In this document: positions 9,096 through 16,987 of the stretch, in pieces | Numbering within the stretch: position 1 is the stretch's first letter | How the letters are laid out: the number at the start of each line of letters is the position of its first letter | DNA from: Bacillota bacterium | GTDB taxonomy: Bacteria; Bacillota_A; Clostridia; Lachnospirales; Lachnospiraceae | Assembly (NCBI GenBank): GCA_023443925.1 | Contig: JAEZSL010000423.1 | Coordinates: forward strand, 1 to 21,209 | DNA: 21,209 nt | Direction: 5' to 3' | Notes under the pieces: generated by a model | Seen by the model: only the letters and a program-made list of their open reading frames with translations | Databases searched by the model: none | What the model was told of the DNA's origin: nothing | Program-made: the position numbers and the translations under genes

Positions 9096-10991
9096 CTACC
9101 TCTGCCAGAAGGTGGCATCATTTCTGCCCTGGGAATCGGTGACTGATTCGCAATACAATAATCCATCGCGATGGCGCATATACCTTCCTGGATAATTCTT
9201 GGACTCAAAGCTAACAGCAGAAGACATGGCCAAGCCCGGACGTATGTACCATGTGGCATCATCCTTGAACAGCTGAGAATTGTCATTGGAATTCAGCCAA
9301 ATCTCCCCATTTTTATGCCTCAGATAGCAGCCTGGGAAGTTCACAGACTCCAGGGATACTCCATTGGCATCAGCCAGCCCGGGAACCAGCTTGAACTTAC
9401 TGTCATCAAAGGGGGTGACATTCGAGTCTATATGTCCTCGGCCATTGATGTGCCGTATGAAGTTAAGGGAAATATTTATGGCTTCAAATCTGGAGTAATC
9501 AACCTTGACAGTTCCTGAAGGCTCTGCCAATATGGCACCATAAGCCGTCGGAGTTCCAAATACGGGATAGTCTCCGCTCCACGTGAACCTTTGGGCTCTT
9601 ACACTTCTGTTTCCCCATCCTCCTCCGGAATTTTGGAAGGCATGGTATACTATCCAGTCCTCAGTACCATCAGGGGATTTGGTAAAGGTGTTATGCCCTG
9701 TTCCATAAGCAGTTTCTGCCTGACTGAAAACAGCAGTGCTGTTTTTTACCCATGAGGAAGGATTCAAAACGTCGCCATCTGAACATGTAATTCTTCCGAG
9801 GCAGTAGTCATTCAACCAACTGGCACTTGCAGAATAGATAATATGTATTTTGTCGTTCTTCATCAGCACCTCAGGACCCTCGTTGATTGCCGAACCGTTC
9901 TTTTCCCAATCATAGGTAGGAGTAGAAATCATGACCTTTGCACCGCTTATGGTATAAGGATTGCTCATGGGAGCTATATAGAGGTTCTGCGGAGCCGCCG
10001 CACCATTCTCACAGCCTGACCATACAAAATACAGAGAACCATCTGTCTTTTGCAGAACAGTAGCGTCTATAGCCCATTTATCGTCCGAGGATGTCACCTT
10101 TCCTCTGAAGGTATAGGCTCCCTGGGGGTCCTGGGAATTGCTCTCCAGGCAATACATACGGTGATTGACATTCTGTCCGTCATCTGCAGCAAAGTATATA
10201 TACCATTTTCCATTGATGTACTGGAGCTCCGGTGCCCATATTTCATTTGAGTATGCAGTTCCTGATGGAGCATTATAAACCTTCGCCAAAGGAGCACCCC
10301 CGATGTCCTGCAGTCTTTCGGTCTTTGCAACACCTATTCCCCCACTCATGGTTTTACAGTAGTAATAATAGCCGTCCTTGAAAACTACAGACGGGTCGGC
10401 CGCTGTGGGTGCTACAATAGGGTTTGTGAAGGTTACTGCTGAACCGATATAAATCTTAACGGATGACATCTGGTCATTGACAGTGTCGCCGACATAAGAA
10501 GAACTTGAAGTATAGGTCCATTTTGTTCCACCGAAATTGTCATGCTCATATACTTCTACAGTCCAACCGTTTGGAACCTTTAATGATGTCATCCAATCAT
10601 TAGGAATTCCTTTTGCGTTCAACTGAGCCAGTGTATAATCGCCTGCTCCAAGTATTATTGCTGTTCCACCATAGTTTATATCTTCATAGAATGTCACTCC
10701 GTTTGTTGCCGGTGGTGGTGTAGGTGTAGGAGTAGATCCGCTGTCGCCTGACTGCCATAAAGCAGGAACATTGGATGGTTCCCAGCCTACCAGGGAAGTA
10801 TGTGCCTGAAGACAGCTATAAGTACTTCCGCTATATGTTACCGTATCACCTGCTGCATATGCAGTATTCGGAGCCCATGCCCCTCTAGCGGCTGCACTTG
10901 TCCGGATTGTAGTAAAAAAACCGAACAATAATGTAAACACCATTACCAGTACCAGAATTTTGCCAAATGATTTCTTTCTTAAAGCATGCAT
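9096..10991 (-). CDS. Secreted GH43 glycosidase with CBM5/12-like, beta/gamma-crystallin-like and AbfB (CBM42) modules
   Basis: The protein has 631 residues. A signal peptide (1-34) precedes a CBM5/12-like module (36-80; W39, W70, W79) and a Pro/Thr linker. A beta/gamma-crystallin-like domain (98-182) shows two Greek-key repeats, FYEDINYGGTAIIL and VYEHDNFGGTKWTY. The GH43 five-bladed propeller (about 188-495) follows, with catalytic residues visible as D199 (ADPSV), D309 (WAIDAT) and E371 (NEGPEVL). An AbfB/CBM42 arabinose-binding trefoil (502-631) contains repeated NFPGCYLRH and NYPGRYMRH motifs. The architecture indicates an extracellular alpha-L-arabinofuranosidase or arabinanase acting on arabinan or arabinoxylan side chains. 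The start at 10991 has GAGGAGGAT six bases upstream. A partial second CBM5/12 copy lies directly upstream. Confidence 0.93.
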   Translation of the reverse strand: MHALRKKSFGKILVLVMVFTLLFGFFTTIRTSAAARGAWAPNTAYAAGDTVTYSGSTYSCLQAHTSLVGWEPSNVPALWQSGDSGSTPTPTPPPATNGVTFYEDINYGGTAIILGAGDYTLAQLNAKGIPNDWMTSLKVPNGWTVEVYEHDNFGGTKWTYTSSSSYVGDTVNDQMSSVKIYIGSAVTFTNPIVAPTAADPSVVFKDGYYYYCKTMSGGIGVAKTERLQDIGGAPLAKVYNAPSGTAYSNEIWAPELQYINGKWYIYFAADDGQNVNHRMYCLESNSQDPQGAYTFRGKVTSSDDKWAIDATVLQKTDGSLYFVWSGCENGAAAPQNLYIAPMSNPYTISGAKVMISTPTYDWEKNGSAINEGPEVLMKNDKIHIIYSASASWLNDYCLGRITCSDGDVLNPSSWVKNSTAVFSQAETAYGTGHNTFTKSPDGTEDWIVYHAFQNSGGGWGNRSVRAQRFTWSGDYPVFGTPTAYGAILAEPSGTVKVDYSRFEAINISLNFIRHINGRGHIDSNVTPFDDSKFKLVPGLADANGVSLESVNFPGCYLRHKNGEIWLNSNDNSQLFKDDATWYIRPGLAMSSAVSFESKNYPGRYMRHRDGLLYCESVTDSQGRNDATFWQR

Positions 10992-11007
10992 TTATATCCT
11001 CCTCATC

Positions 11008-11080
11008 TTATTTTGCTAATCCCCACAATGCAGGAACATTGGATGGTTCCCAACCTGTGAGGGAAGTATGTGCCTGCAAG
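11008..11080 (-). pseudogene. Remnant of a second CBM5/12 module (3' end of a lost gene)
   Basis: Read leftward, this segment encodes LQAHTSLTGWEPSNVPALW followed by GLAK and a TAA. It matches residues 61-79 of the GH43 protein almost exactly (one Val/Thr change), with similar nucleotide sequence. Upstream of the Leu the similarity stops and a stop codon appears two codons away. The TAA sits 16 bases before the GH43 start codon, next to its ribosome binding site. This is what would remain if an upstream gene ending in a CBM5/12 module had been deleted. Confidence 0.75.
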
Positions 11081-11240
11081 TATAATCAGGAATAACATTG
11101 GCACATTGTATAAATATCCCAATTCCATTATATAGTTTTTTTATATTTCAATAATTAGACAATCTTGTCATTTATTGTTCAATTTTGGTGAATTATCATA
11201 GATTTTATTTAATATAGGCGCTATTAAAAATACACAAAAT

Positions 11241-11285
11241 CGAATAGGAGGCTACCCATTAGTTGGATAGCTGACCCTCCATTCG
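11241..11285. repeat. Imperfect two-part hairpin of unknown role
   Basis: CGAAT pairs with ATTCG and GGAG with CTCC (one bulged A), enclosing a second stem GCTA-CC / GG-TAGC. Read on the minus strand it is followed by a loose T-rich run (ATTTTGTGTATTTTT), which could make it a terminator. No minus-strand gene precedes it, however, and it stands upstream of the DUF4317 promoter. Confidence 0.5.
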
Positions 11286-11325
11286 CAATACATGTGCCTT
11301 TTCGAGTATATTATGTTCTGTTAGC

Positions 11326-11355
11326 TTGTTAGTTTATTGGCTTTCACAGTATAAT
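11326..11355 (+). promoter_or_regulatory. Putative sigma-A promoter for the DUF4317 gene
   Basis: TTGTTA (11326-11331) and TATAAT (11350-11355) are separated by 18 bp. This gives a leader of about 90 bases before ATG 11454. Confidence 0.55.
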
Positions 11356-11453
11356 TAATTTTTTCATTCATTTTTTTTCTTTTATGTTTTATAATAAAGG
11401 AACTGGGTCTTTTATTTTTCTTAAAAATGCCAATAAATTATGGAGGGTTAGCT

Positions 11454-12794
11454 ATGAATAAAAAAGAAATATTTGAAATAAAAAATCGGTTAAAGAAAAC
11501 CGGTTGTACTTTCACTAAAATGTGTGGATGTTACGTAAATTCTGAAAAAGAAATCGTGTTAAAACTAAATGAAACATTTTTAAATCTGGATGAAGAAGAA
11601 TTTTACAAATATCTAGAAATTGCAAAAAAAACACTTTCAGGAACTCTTGGAAATAATCTACTTGAACTGGCCTTTCCCCTTGAAGAAGAAAAACAGGGTG
11701 GCAAACAGCAGTTTTTAATGGGACTCAGAGAAAGTAAATTAAAGAATGAGGAACTGTTAGAGCCCTTCTATCAGCTTATCATAGACAGCTATGATTTTGC
11801 AGGGAATTACCTGATTTTAGTTTTTCATGACGCTTATGATGTCATGACGAAAACATCGGATAACCGCCGATTAGATGAATCGGAAGAAGTATTTGAATAT
11901 CTGATCACAGCAATCTGTCCAGTCGCACTGACCAATCCGGGACTTGGATATTTGGAAGATGAAAACAAAATCGGACCACGAAAAAGGGACTGGGTTGTTG
12001 GAGCACCTGTGAACGGTTTTATCTTCCCGGCATTTACAGATCGCAGCACTGATATTCATTCGCTTATGTTTTACGAGAAAAATCCTGTAGAACCTCACAA
12101 GGAATTAATGGAACTGGTATTAGGCTGCCCTGTAAAAGCCACTGCCACCGAAAAGAAAAATATCTTCCAAAATATTATTAAAAACTCGGTAGCTGATTCG
12201 GAAAAGAGCACCAGGATTTTTAGTGATATTCAGGAAAGTCTTGGCCAGCTGGCGGAAGAGCAAGCAGCTACTTCGGAGTCCTCGGAAAATCCGGTTATTT
12301 TGACCAATGAAACCGTTCAGGAGATTTTGGTTGAAACTGGTTTGCCAGAAGATCTTATATCAAAAATTGAAAGTGCCTATACGGAAAATTTTAGTGAGGA
12401 ACCGCCTGCAGTTGAACATTTAATTGACAAAAAAGTTTTAGCGGAAAACGAGAAACGAAAAGTGGAAAAGGCGTTGGTAGAAAAAGTCCAAGAACTGCAA
12501 GGAAAACTGGAAGAAGCAACTAAAGGTACCGGTACTTTACCTTCCTATAATAATATAGATACCAAATCAGAAGAGGTATCAGATTTCGGATATGATAACA
12601 ATCTAAATGGTAATAACCTGAATGAAAATATATCGCTTGATGACAGCACCAAGGAGAACTATGATATCGTTCTTCATGTAAAACCCGAAAAAAAGGATCA
12701 AATCAAATCACAGATTATTGAAGGTAAGAAATATATTATTATTCCTATTGAAGAATATGAACAGGCAAATGTGAACGGAGAAATGATTTCTTAA
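11454..12794 (+). CDS. DUF4317 domain-containing protein
   Basis: This 446-residue cytoplasmic protein belongs to the DUF4317 family, widespread in Clostridia and of unknown function. The family hallmarks are clear in the first 230 residues: MNKKEIFEIKNRLKK, GCYVNSEKE, LNLDEEEFYKYLEIAKKTLSGTLG, NYLILVFHDAYDV, RDWVVGAPVNGFIFPAF and DRSTDIHS. The later part (about 270-400) is acidic and probably helical (LAENEKRKVEKALVEKVQELQ), ending in a short alpha/beta-like segment (VLHVKPEKKDQIKSQ, then YIIIPIEEYE). No signal peptide or membrane helix is present. ATG 11454 is chosen because GGAGGG lies just before it; the frame is open upstream to 11427. It is a single gene, convergent with the leftward group to its right. 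Confidence 0.9.
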   Translation: MNKKEIFEIKNRLKKTGCTFTKMCGCYVNSEKEIVLKLNETFLNLDEEEFYKYLEIAKKTLSGTLGNNLLELAFPLEEEKQGGKQQFLMGLRESKLKNEELLEPFYQLIIDSYDFAGNYLILVFHDAYDVMTKTSDNRRLDESEEVFEYLITAICPVALTNPGLGYLEDENKIGPRKRDWVVGAPVNGFIFPAFTDRSTDIHSLMFYEKNPVEPHKELMELVLGCPVKATATEKKNIFQNIIKNSVADSEKSTRIFSDIQESLGQLAEEQAATSESSENPVILTNETVQEILVETGLPEDLISKIESAYTENFSEEPPAVEHLIDKKVLAENEKRKVEKALVEKVQELQGKLEEATKGTGTLPSYNNIDTKSEEVSDFGYDNNLNGNNLNENISLDDSTKENYDIVLHVKPEKKDQIKSQIIEGKKYIIIPIEEYEQANVNGEMIS

Positions 12795-12820
12795 AGGAAT
12801 ATTAATATACATGTCAACAG

Positions 12821-12839
12821 CAGGCGGATATTCCGCCTG
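12821..12839. repeat. Perfect hairpin CAGGCGGA-TAT-TCCGCCTG
   Basis: Eight paired bases with a three-base loop lie 26 bases past the DUF4317 stop. The T-run expected of an intrinsic terminator in the plus direction is missing (TAAAAAATCC follows). It may still act as a terminator or 3' stabilising hairpin. Confidence 0.5.
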
Positions 12840-12869
12840 TAAAAAATCCGTATGAATTAATACTTATTC

Positions 12870-12908
12870 AGGGCCTCCTATGATATATTAATTATCATAG
12901 AAGACCCT
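12870..12908 (-). repeat. Long stem-loop, better paired in minus-strand RNA
   Basis: Arms of 16 bases (12870-12885 and 12893-12908) pair perfectly in minus-strand RNA if two G-U pairs are allowed, but have two A-C mismatches in plus-strand RNA. This indicates a transcript structure on the leftward mRNA, downstream of the J-domain gene region. No T-run follows directly. Confidence 0.45.
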
Positions 12909-12919
12909 ATAAATCTTAT

Positions 12920-13057
12920 TTACAGATAATTTTCACAGACTCGAAATATTTTCCCCGACTCTAGAATCGTGTGCTCCATTAGGTCATAGCAATAAGGATT
13001 ATCTTTCTGACCTAAGCTTTGTAGCATTGCAAGTAAGTTTGTAAAACAGTTCAGCAA
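12920..13057 (-). CDS. Possible small protein or gene tail, unknown function
   Basis: A leftward reading frame encodes about 45 residues if a TTG at 13055-13057 is used, starting (M)LNCFTNLLAMLQSLGQ and ending FRVCENYL. The frame is open further upstream to about 13107 without an ATG. Composition (two Tyr, three Cys, balanced charge, amphipathic helix pattern) looks protein-like rather than random for such AT-rich DNA. No family is recognised and no good ribosome binding site is present. It follows the J-domain gene on the same strand and may be a translated small protein or a relic of a longer gene. Confidence 0.35.
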   Translation of the reverse strand: MLNCFTNLLAMLQSLGQKDNPYCYDLMEHTILESGKIFRVCENYL

Positions 13058-13114
13058 TTTTCTTTTAAATTTACATTTACCGGCAATTAATAAGCAATCA
13101 ATAATTTATTATTT

Positions 13115-14113
13115 CTATTTTATCTCTTTGAGATAAGAATCATAACTGTTTAGAACACCTTCTATAGCTACATTTTGGTCAGAATTAATCTCTGGCTCTT
13201 CGATTTTATCCATACGAAGATATAAATCAATGTTTACCCTGACGGCATATGGACGAATGTTTCGCTTTACCTCCATGGCACTTACCACAAATTTCACCTG
13301 CGCCAAATGCTTTTGAAGAATGGGAATGATCACATAATATAGAGAATCTTCCGAAAGAGAAAGGTGTCCTAACGAAACTCCTTTCCCATCAGAAACCATA
13401 ATCCGGTTGTTCTTCAGAGAATCTGCATACAATAGATCCCCGCTTTTCAGCTTTAGCATAGCACGAAATATCTTGCTGTCCCCTTTGGTTCCTAAAAACG
13501 CCTGAAACTTGTATATATGCCTTTTTTCTTCATCTCTTTTTATGGGACTGGCAAGCTTTTTCAAACAGGATACCGGCAGGATATACTGACCTGCAAGCTC
13601 ATGAAATAATTGTACCTGATAGGGAAACCGCTGCGTCTTTAAATCATATTCATAATCCTGAAAGATACCATTCTGATGCTCTATTTTTTCCAGTAATTCC
13701 AATACTGCCTGATTCAGACTTTTCAACAGACAATCAAATTCCTCTAGTTCAGGATCCCATTCATATCTTCCTCTTGTAACTTCTATATATTCTTTTTTAT
13801 GGTCTTCCCATAAAATCATATAGATAGTTCTCCCTGTAAAGGCATTTTCCACGACCCTGGCTTTCCATACAGGGGTGGCTGCAGGTATTTCCTTACCCTG
13901 CATCGCATTTTCACGAAGTATGGAATAAGCCTCATTAATCAGTTGTGCTTTCTTGATATGCTCCGGTTCATCCGACCCTACCGCATCCGGATGATATTGT
14001 CCTATCTTTTTTCGGAACTTCTGCTTGATTGTCCTGACATCGTCCTGTCTGATAACTCCCAGAATACTTGCTGCTTCCTGTATCGTCATTTCCATTTTTC
14101 CCGTTTCTGTCAT
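13115..14113 (-). CDS. J-domain (DnaJ-like) protein with a unique C-terminal region
   Basis: The protein has 332 residues. Residues about 9-70 form a J-domain: an initial helix (TIQEAASILGV), then KQKFRKKIGQYHPDAVG with the essential HPD at 41-43, then AQLINEAYSILREN. J-domains stimulate the ATPase of DnaK-type Hsp70 chaperones. The remaining ~260 residues lack the Gly/Phe region, zinc fingers and substrate-binding domain of DnaJ, so this is a type III J-protein with an unrecognised C-terminal domain that may select the client. No signal peptide is seen. The ATG at 14113 has only a weak ribosome binding site; another ATG lies at codon 7. The same frame is open upstream for 23 more codons without a start. 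Confidence 0.75.
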   Translation of the reverse strand: MTETGKMEMTIQEAASILGVIRQDDVRTIKQKFRKKIGQYHPDAVGSDEPEHIKKAQLINEAYSILRENAMQGKEIPAATPVWKARVVENAFTGRTIYMILWEDHKKEYIEVTRGRYEWDPELEEFDCLLKSLNQAVLELLEKIEHQNGIFQDYEYDLKTQRFPYQVQLFHELAGQYILPVSCLKKLASPIKRDEEKRHIYKFQAFLGTKGDSKIFRAMLKLKSGDLLYADSLKNNRIMVSDGKGVSLGHLSLSEDSLYYVIIPILQKHLAQVKFVVSAMEVKRNIRPYAVRVNIDLYLRMDKIEEPEINSDQNVAIEGVLNSYDSYLKEIK

Positions 14114-14178
14114 ATCTTTGCAGGGTTTGAAAATATGAAGTCTTTCAAGAGTGAATTCTCCCTTTTTGATACAACTGT

Positions 14179-14376
14179 TTATTTCAATAATAATTCCTCA
14201 CCATCTGCAAGTATCATGCTTCCCTCCACCTGAAACTGCCCTGCAATTTCACGGTCGAATAACTTTTCCATAGACATATGAAAGGGTATGCTATGCTTCG
14301 CACATACTAATCGTACGGCTTTCATGGCATCCTCCATAGTCATGGTCCGGCTATTCTTGCCTGCTATACTTCCCAC
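14179..14376 (-). CDS. Small ORF of up to 65 residues, unknown function
   Basis: The frame ends with VEGSMILADGEELLLK. It may start at GTG 14376 or, giving 54 residues, at ATG 14343 (MTMEDAMKAVRLVC). Neither start has a good ribosome binding site. The sequence reads as a real folded segment: an amphipathic helix (MEDAMKAVRLVCAKHS), then FHMSMEKLFDREIAGQFQVEG. It lies between the transglutaminase-like gene (stop at 14406) and the J-domain gene, on the same strand. A -1 shift near its stop leads into the open frame preceding the J-domain protein, so it could be the N-terminal piece of a longer J-domain protein. No family recognised. Confidence 0.5.
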   Translation of the reverse strand: MGSIAGKNSRTMTMEDAMKAVRLVCAKHSIPFHMSMEKLFDREIAGQFQVEGSMILADGEELLLK

Positions 14377-14405
14377 ATAGAAAGCTTGTAATATGAATTT
14401 AGTAT

Positions 14406-15242
14406 TTAATTTCTCATCTCATAACTTTCTATTGCAATAGGGTATTTTATATTAAATGCATTTGTTTGGTACATGGAATCTCTTCGGTGATTAATAAAAT
14501 CATTATTATTCTTTAGAAAATAGTCATATGTCAAAATCTGTTCCCCTGTATCTGTAATCGGATCATCCCATGTTAAATCAAGGTTATACCACTTATCACC
14601 TACCTGAACAATATTCCACGAATGTAAATTCCCAGCTGCCCAGCCTGTTATTACCCTGGTCATAACACCTGCGTCTGTTAATAGCCGGTAGGCAGCAAGT
14701 GTATATCCGTCACAAACTGCTGATTTGCCAATAAGAGCATCGTAAGCCGTATGCTTTTTTAAAGTTTGGTCATAGATAGTTTTTTTTATTATATAATCAT
14801 GGACTTTCTTAACCTTTGCATAATCGCTTTTCCCATCCAGTTTTAAAGCCTTAAGGACTCTTTTAATCTCTGTATCAAGCTTTTTCTCCTGGCTTACTGT
14901 ATTTCTGTATTTAACTGTTAAATTCAAATCTGCTGTTCTTCCATTAGTGTACCATTGCCAGTTAGTCGCCCACTCACTTACTGAAAACCTCAAATAATCT
15001 CCATCTTTTGAGGTTTTTTTACTGTCTATATCAGCGGCTTTATTCAGTAAATCTGAATTTCTTTTGATTTCATTCATAACCTCAATATTCATCTCAATAC
15101 TAAACTTCTCTTTATGAGCTAATATATTTTTCCGGATAATCTGATATACTTCCTCTTTTGATGTGTATGATTTAGCATCAACTGTGACAGGCGCTGCTAA
15201 TATACATAGCATAAAAATTATTATAAGAACTCTTTTTTGCAT
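14406..15242 (-). CDS. Secreted transglutaminase-like cysteine protease superfamily protein
   Basis: The protein has 278 residues from ATG 15242, which follows AAAGGAG. Residues 1-23 form a signal peptide (MQKRVLIIIFMLCILAAPVTVDA), so the protein is exported. The transglutaminase-like core carries the full triad: Cys177 in KSAVCDGYTLAAYRLL, His207 in GNLHSWNIVQVG, and Asp222 in WYNLDLTWDDP. Bacterial relatives are usually proteases or peptide hydrolases rather than cross-linking enzymes; the substrate here is unknown, with cell-wall or extracellular proteins most likely. The N-terminal ~130 residues are helical and of no recognised family. The promoter listed at 15377-15405 fits this gene. 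Confidence 0.85.
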   Translation of the reverse strand: MQKRVLIIIFMLCILAAPVTVDAKSYTSKEEVYQIIRKNILAHKEKFSIEMNIEVMNEIKRNSDLLNKAADIDSKKTSKDGDYLRFSVSEWATNWQWYTNGRTADLNLTVKYRNTVSQEKKLDTEIKRVLKALKLDGKSDYAKVKKVHDYIIKKTIYDQTLKKHTAYDALIGKSAVCDGYTLAAYRLLTDAGVMTRVITGWAAGNLHSWNIVQVGDKWYNLDLTWDDPITDTGEQILTYDYFLKNNNDFINHRRDSMYQTNAFNIKYPIAIESYEMRN

Positions 15243-15376
15243 ATTTTCTCCTTTGTAATAGTCCATCTATAAGTTTCACATAACTGCATCAGCCTTAAAT
15301 GAAGGCTATACTTCTACTAAATATTCCAAAATATATTGTTTTATATAGCAGAACAAATCACTTCTCCTCTCTTGAT

Positions 15377-15405
15377 ATAATAATAAATATTAACTATTAT
15401 ATCAA
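15377..15405 (-). promoter_or_regulatory. Promoter of the transglutaminase-like gene embedded in a dyad
   Basis: Leftward TTGATA (15400-15405) and TATTAT (15377-15382) have a 17-bp spacer. Both hexamers lie within the two arms of a perfect 11-bp inverted repeat (TTGATATAATA, at 15372-15382 and 15395-15405). The symmetry could be an operator, or simply a consequence of overlapping -35/-10 sequence. Confidence 0.55.
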
Positions 15406-15535
15406 TTGTTTGCTCATGATACTTTCAAAATGCTGATTATGTTATTTGTTTTCAGACTTCTTGATACAATTATGCTTCACCTCTTATACTGCTGTCAATT
15501 CATATCTATTACAAGGCCAATATTCTATGTTTAAA

Positions 15536-16888
15536 CTAAATAGCATGAAAGCTCATCCATTTCTCACTTTTGTAATGCCATTCATAAATAACAGCCTTTA
15601 CAATCCAGTCAACAAACATGGCTGCCCATGTACCAAGCATACCCATATGTAATCCCTCTGCAAAGACATAGGAAAGAGCAATTCTGCAAAAAATCATTGA
15701 AACAATGCTTACTGCCATAGGAAACTTAGCATCTCCTGCCCCTCGGAATACTATAGGAAGCATGTAACTGGAGGGCCATATCAAAATCATTAAAGCTGCA
15801 TGTGCGATAACAATCGTCCATGTCATGGTATCTGCCTCAGCAGATAAGTGATATACTTTTAAAATCAACGGCATACAGGCCAGTACTATAGCAGAGCTGA
15901 TAACAAAGCACATATGCATCAGGACTCGAACCTTCTTTTTGTAATACTTTGCCTGTTCGTAATCACCTCCACCGATACATCTTGAAATAATAACAGAGAG
16001 GCCAAGATTCATTGCCATGCCCGGAAGAACCTCAAACATAACAATGGTTCCGGAAACAGAGTTTGCTGCAATAGATGTCGTTCCAAAGACAGAAACAATA
16101 CTTAACACCACAAGTCTTCCTAAATAAAACATTCCATTTTCAAAACCAAAGGGTGCCCCGATATTTAAAATTTTTTTCAGCATAAAAAAATCGAAACGAG
16201 TGGTTACAAAATTGGTAATTCTTAACTCAAAGTCTTTTCTATATGCTAAAAATAAAATAATCAAAGCTGCTCCGGCTCTTGAGACCAGCGTTGGAATTGC
16301 AACCCCGAAAACCCCCATATGAAATCCTGTTACAAGCAGCGCATTTCCAGCAATGTTCAAACCATTCATAAACAGCATAATTTTCATTGGCAGTTTTGCA
16401 TTTCCCATCGTTCGAAATATCGCCGCTCCCGCATTATAAAGTGCAAGAAACGGAACAGACATTGCTACTATGATAAAATACTGGTTTGCTGCATCTTCCA
16501 CCTCTTTCGTAATTGAGCCGAACAGATTGTGCAGAATGAGCGGCTTGCATAAATAAAGTAATACAGTGATGATAAGAGCTAACACAAACGATGCCTTTAC
16601 CAGCTGATTTGCTGCCTTTTTCGCATTATCTGTTTCTTTCCGTCCCAGATACTGACCTGCAATCACAGCTCCTCCGGTTGCCAGAGCTGCAAAGATACTA
16701 ATAATGAGTGCCATAACAAAGTCAACTAATGAAACCCCTGATACAGCGGCTTCGCCAACCTGAGCTACCATCATGGATGCTGCCATTCCAACGGTGTATT
16801 CCAGCCCCTGCTCAATTGTCAGCGGTAAAAATAGTGAAAATAAATCGCGGTTTGTAAAAAACCGCTTTTTTTCTAATGTTGATTCCAT
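15536..16888 (-). CDS. MATE family efflux transporter
   Basis: This 450-residue integral membrane transporter has about twelve helices arranged as two homologous halves, as expected for MATE (multidrug and toxin extrusion) proteins, which expel organic cations in exchange for Na+ or H+. Family features include the opening FTNRDLFSLFLPLTIEQGLEY, ATGGAVIAGQYLGRKE in the first half, and SRCIGGGDYEQAKYY after the middle. Length is normal for the family. ATG 16888 has AAGGAG at good spacing. It lies downstream of larC on the same strand, with a 217-base gap and its own possible promoter, so it may be a separate unit. The substrate cannot be inferred. Confidence 0.92.
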   Translation of the reverse strand: MESTLEKKRFFTNRDLFSLFLPLTIEQGLEYTVGMAASMMVAQVGEAAVSGVSLVDFVMALIISIFAALATGGAVIAGQYLGRKETDNAKKAANQLVKASFVLALIITVLLYLCKPLILHNLFGSITKEVEDAANQYFIIVAMSVPFLALYNAGAAIFRTMGNAKLPMKIMLFMNGLNIAGNALLVTGFHMGVFGVAIPTLVSRAGAALIILFLAYRKDFELRITNFVTTRFDFFMLKKILNIGAPFGFENGMFYLGRLVVLSIVSVFGTTSIAANSVSGTIVMFEVLPGMAMNLGLSVIISRCIGGGDYEQAKYYKKKVRVLMHMCFVISSAIVLACMPLILKVYHLSAEADTMTWTIVIAHAALMILIWPSSYMLPIVFRGAGDAKFPMAVSIVSMIFCRIALSYVFAEGLHMGMLGTWAAMFVDWIVKAVIYEWHYKSEKWMSFHAI

Positions 16889-16917
16889 TAAAATTACTCC
16901 TTGTCTTTTGTAATCTC

Positions 16918-16945
16918 ATCATATCTTTTAGGTATAAAAGAGCAA
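16918..16945 (-). promoter_or_regulatory. Weak candidate promoter for the MATE gene
   Basis: Leftward TTGCTC (16940-16945) and TATGAT (16918-16923) are separated by 16 bp, giving a leader of about 25 bases before ATG 16888. Confidence 0.3.
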
Positions 16946-16987
16946 TTTCAGTTACTAATCACTTCCATAACTTAAACTTATCCGAAA

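Larger units (their letters stand above)
11081..11453. other. Intergenic region between GH43 and DUF4317 genes
   Basis: The region is very AT-rich and holds no gene that I can support. It contains an imperfect hairpin (11241-11285) and a promoter for the DUF4317 gene (11326-11355), both listed separately, plus a short dyad GACAATCTTGTC near 11158-11169. No convincing leftward promoter for the GH43 gene was found. Confidence 0.5.
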
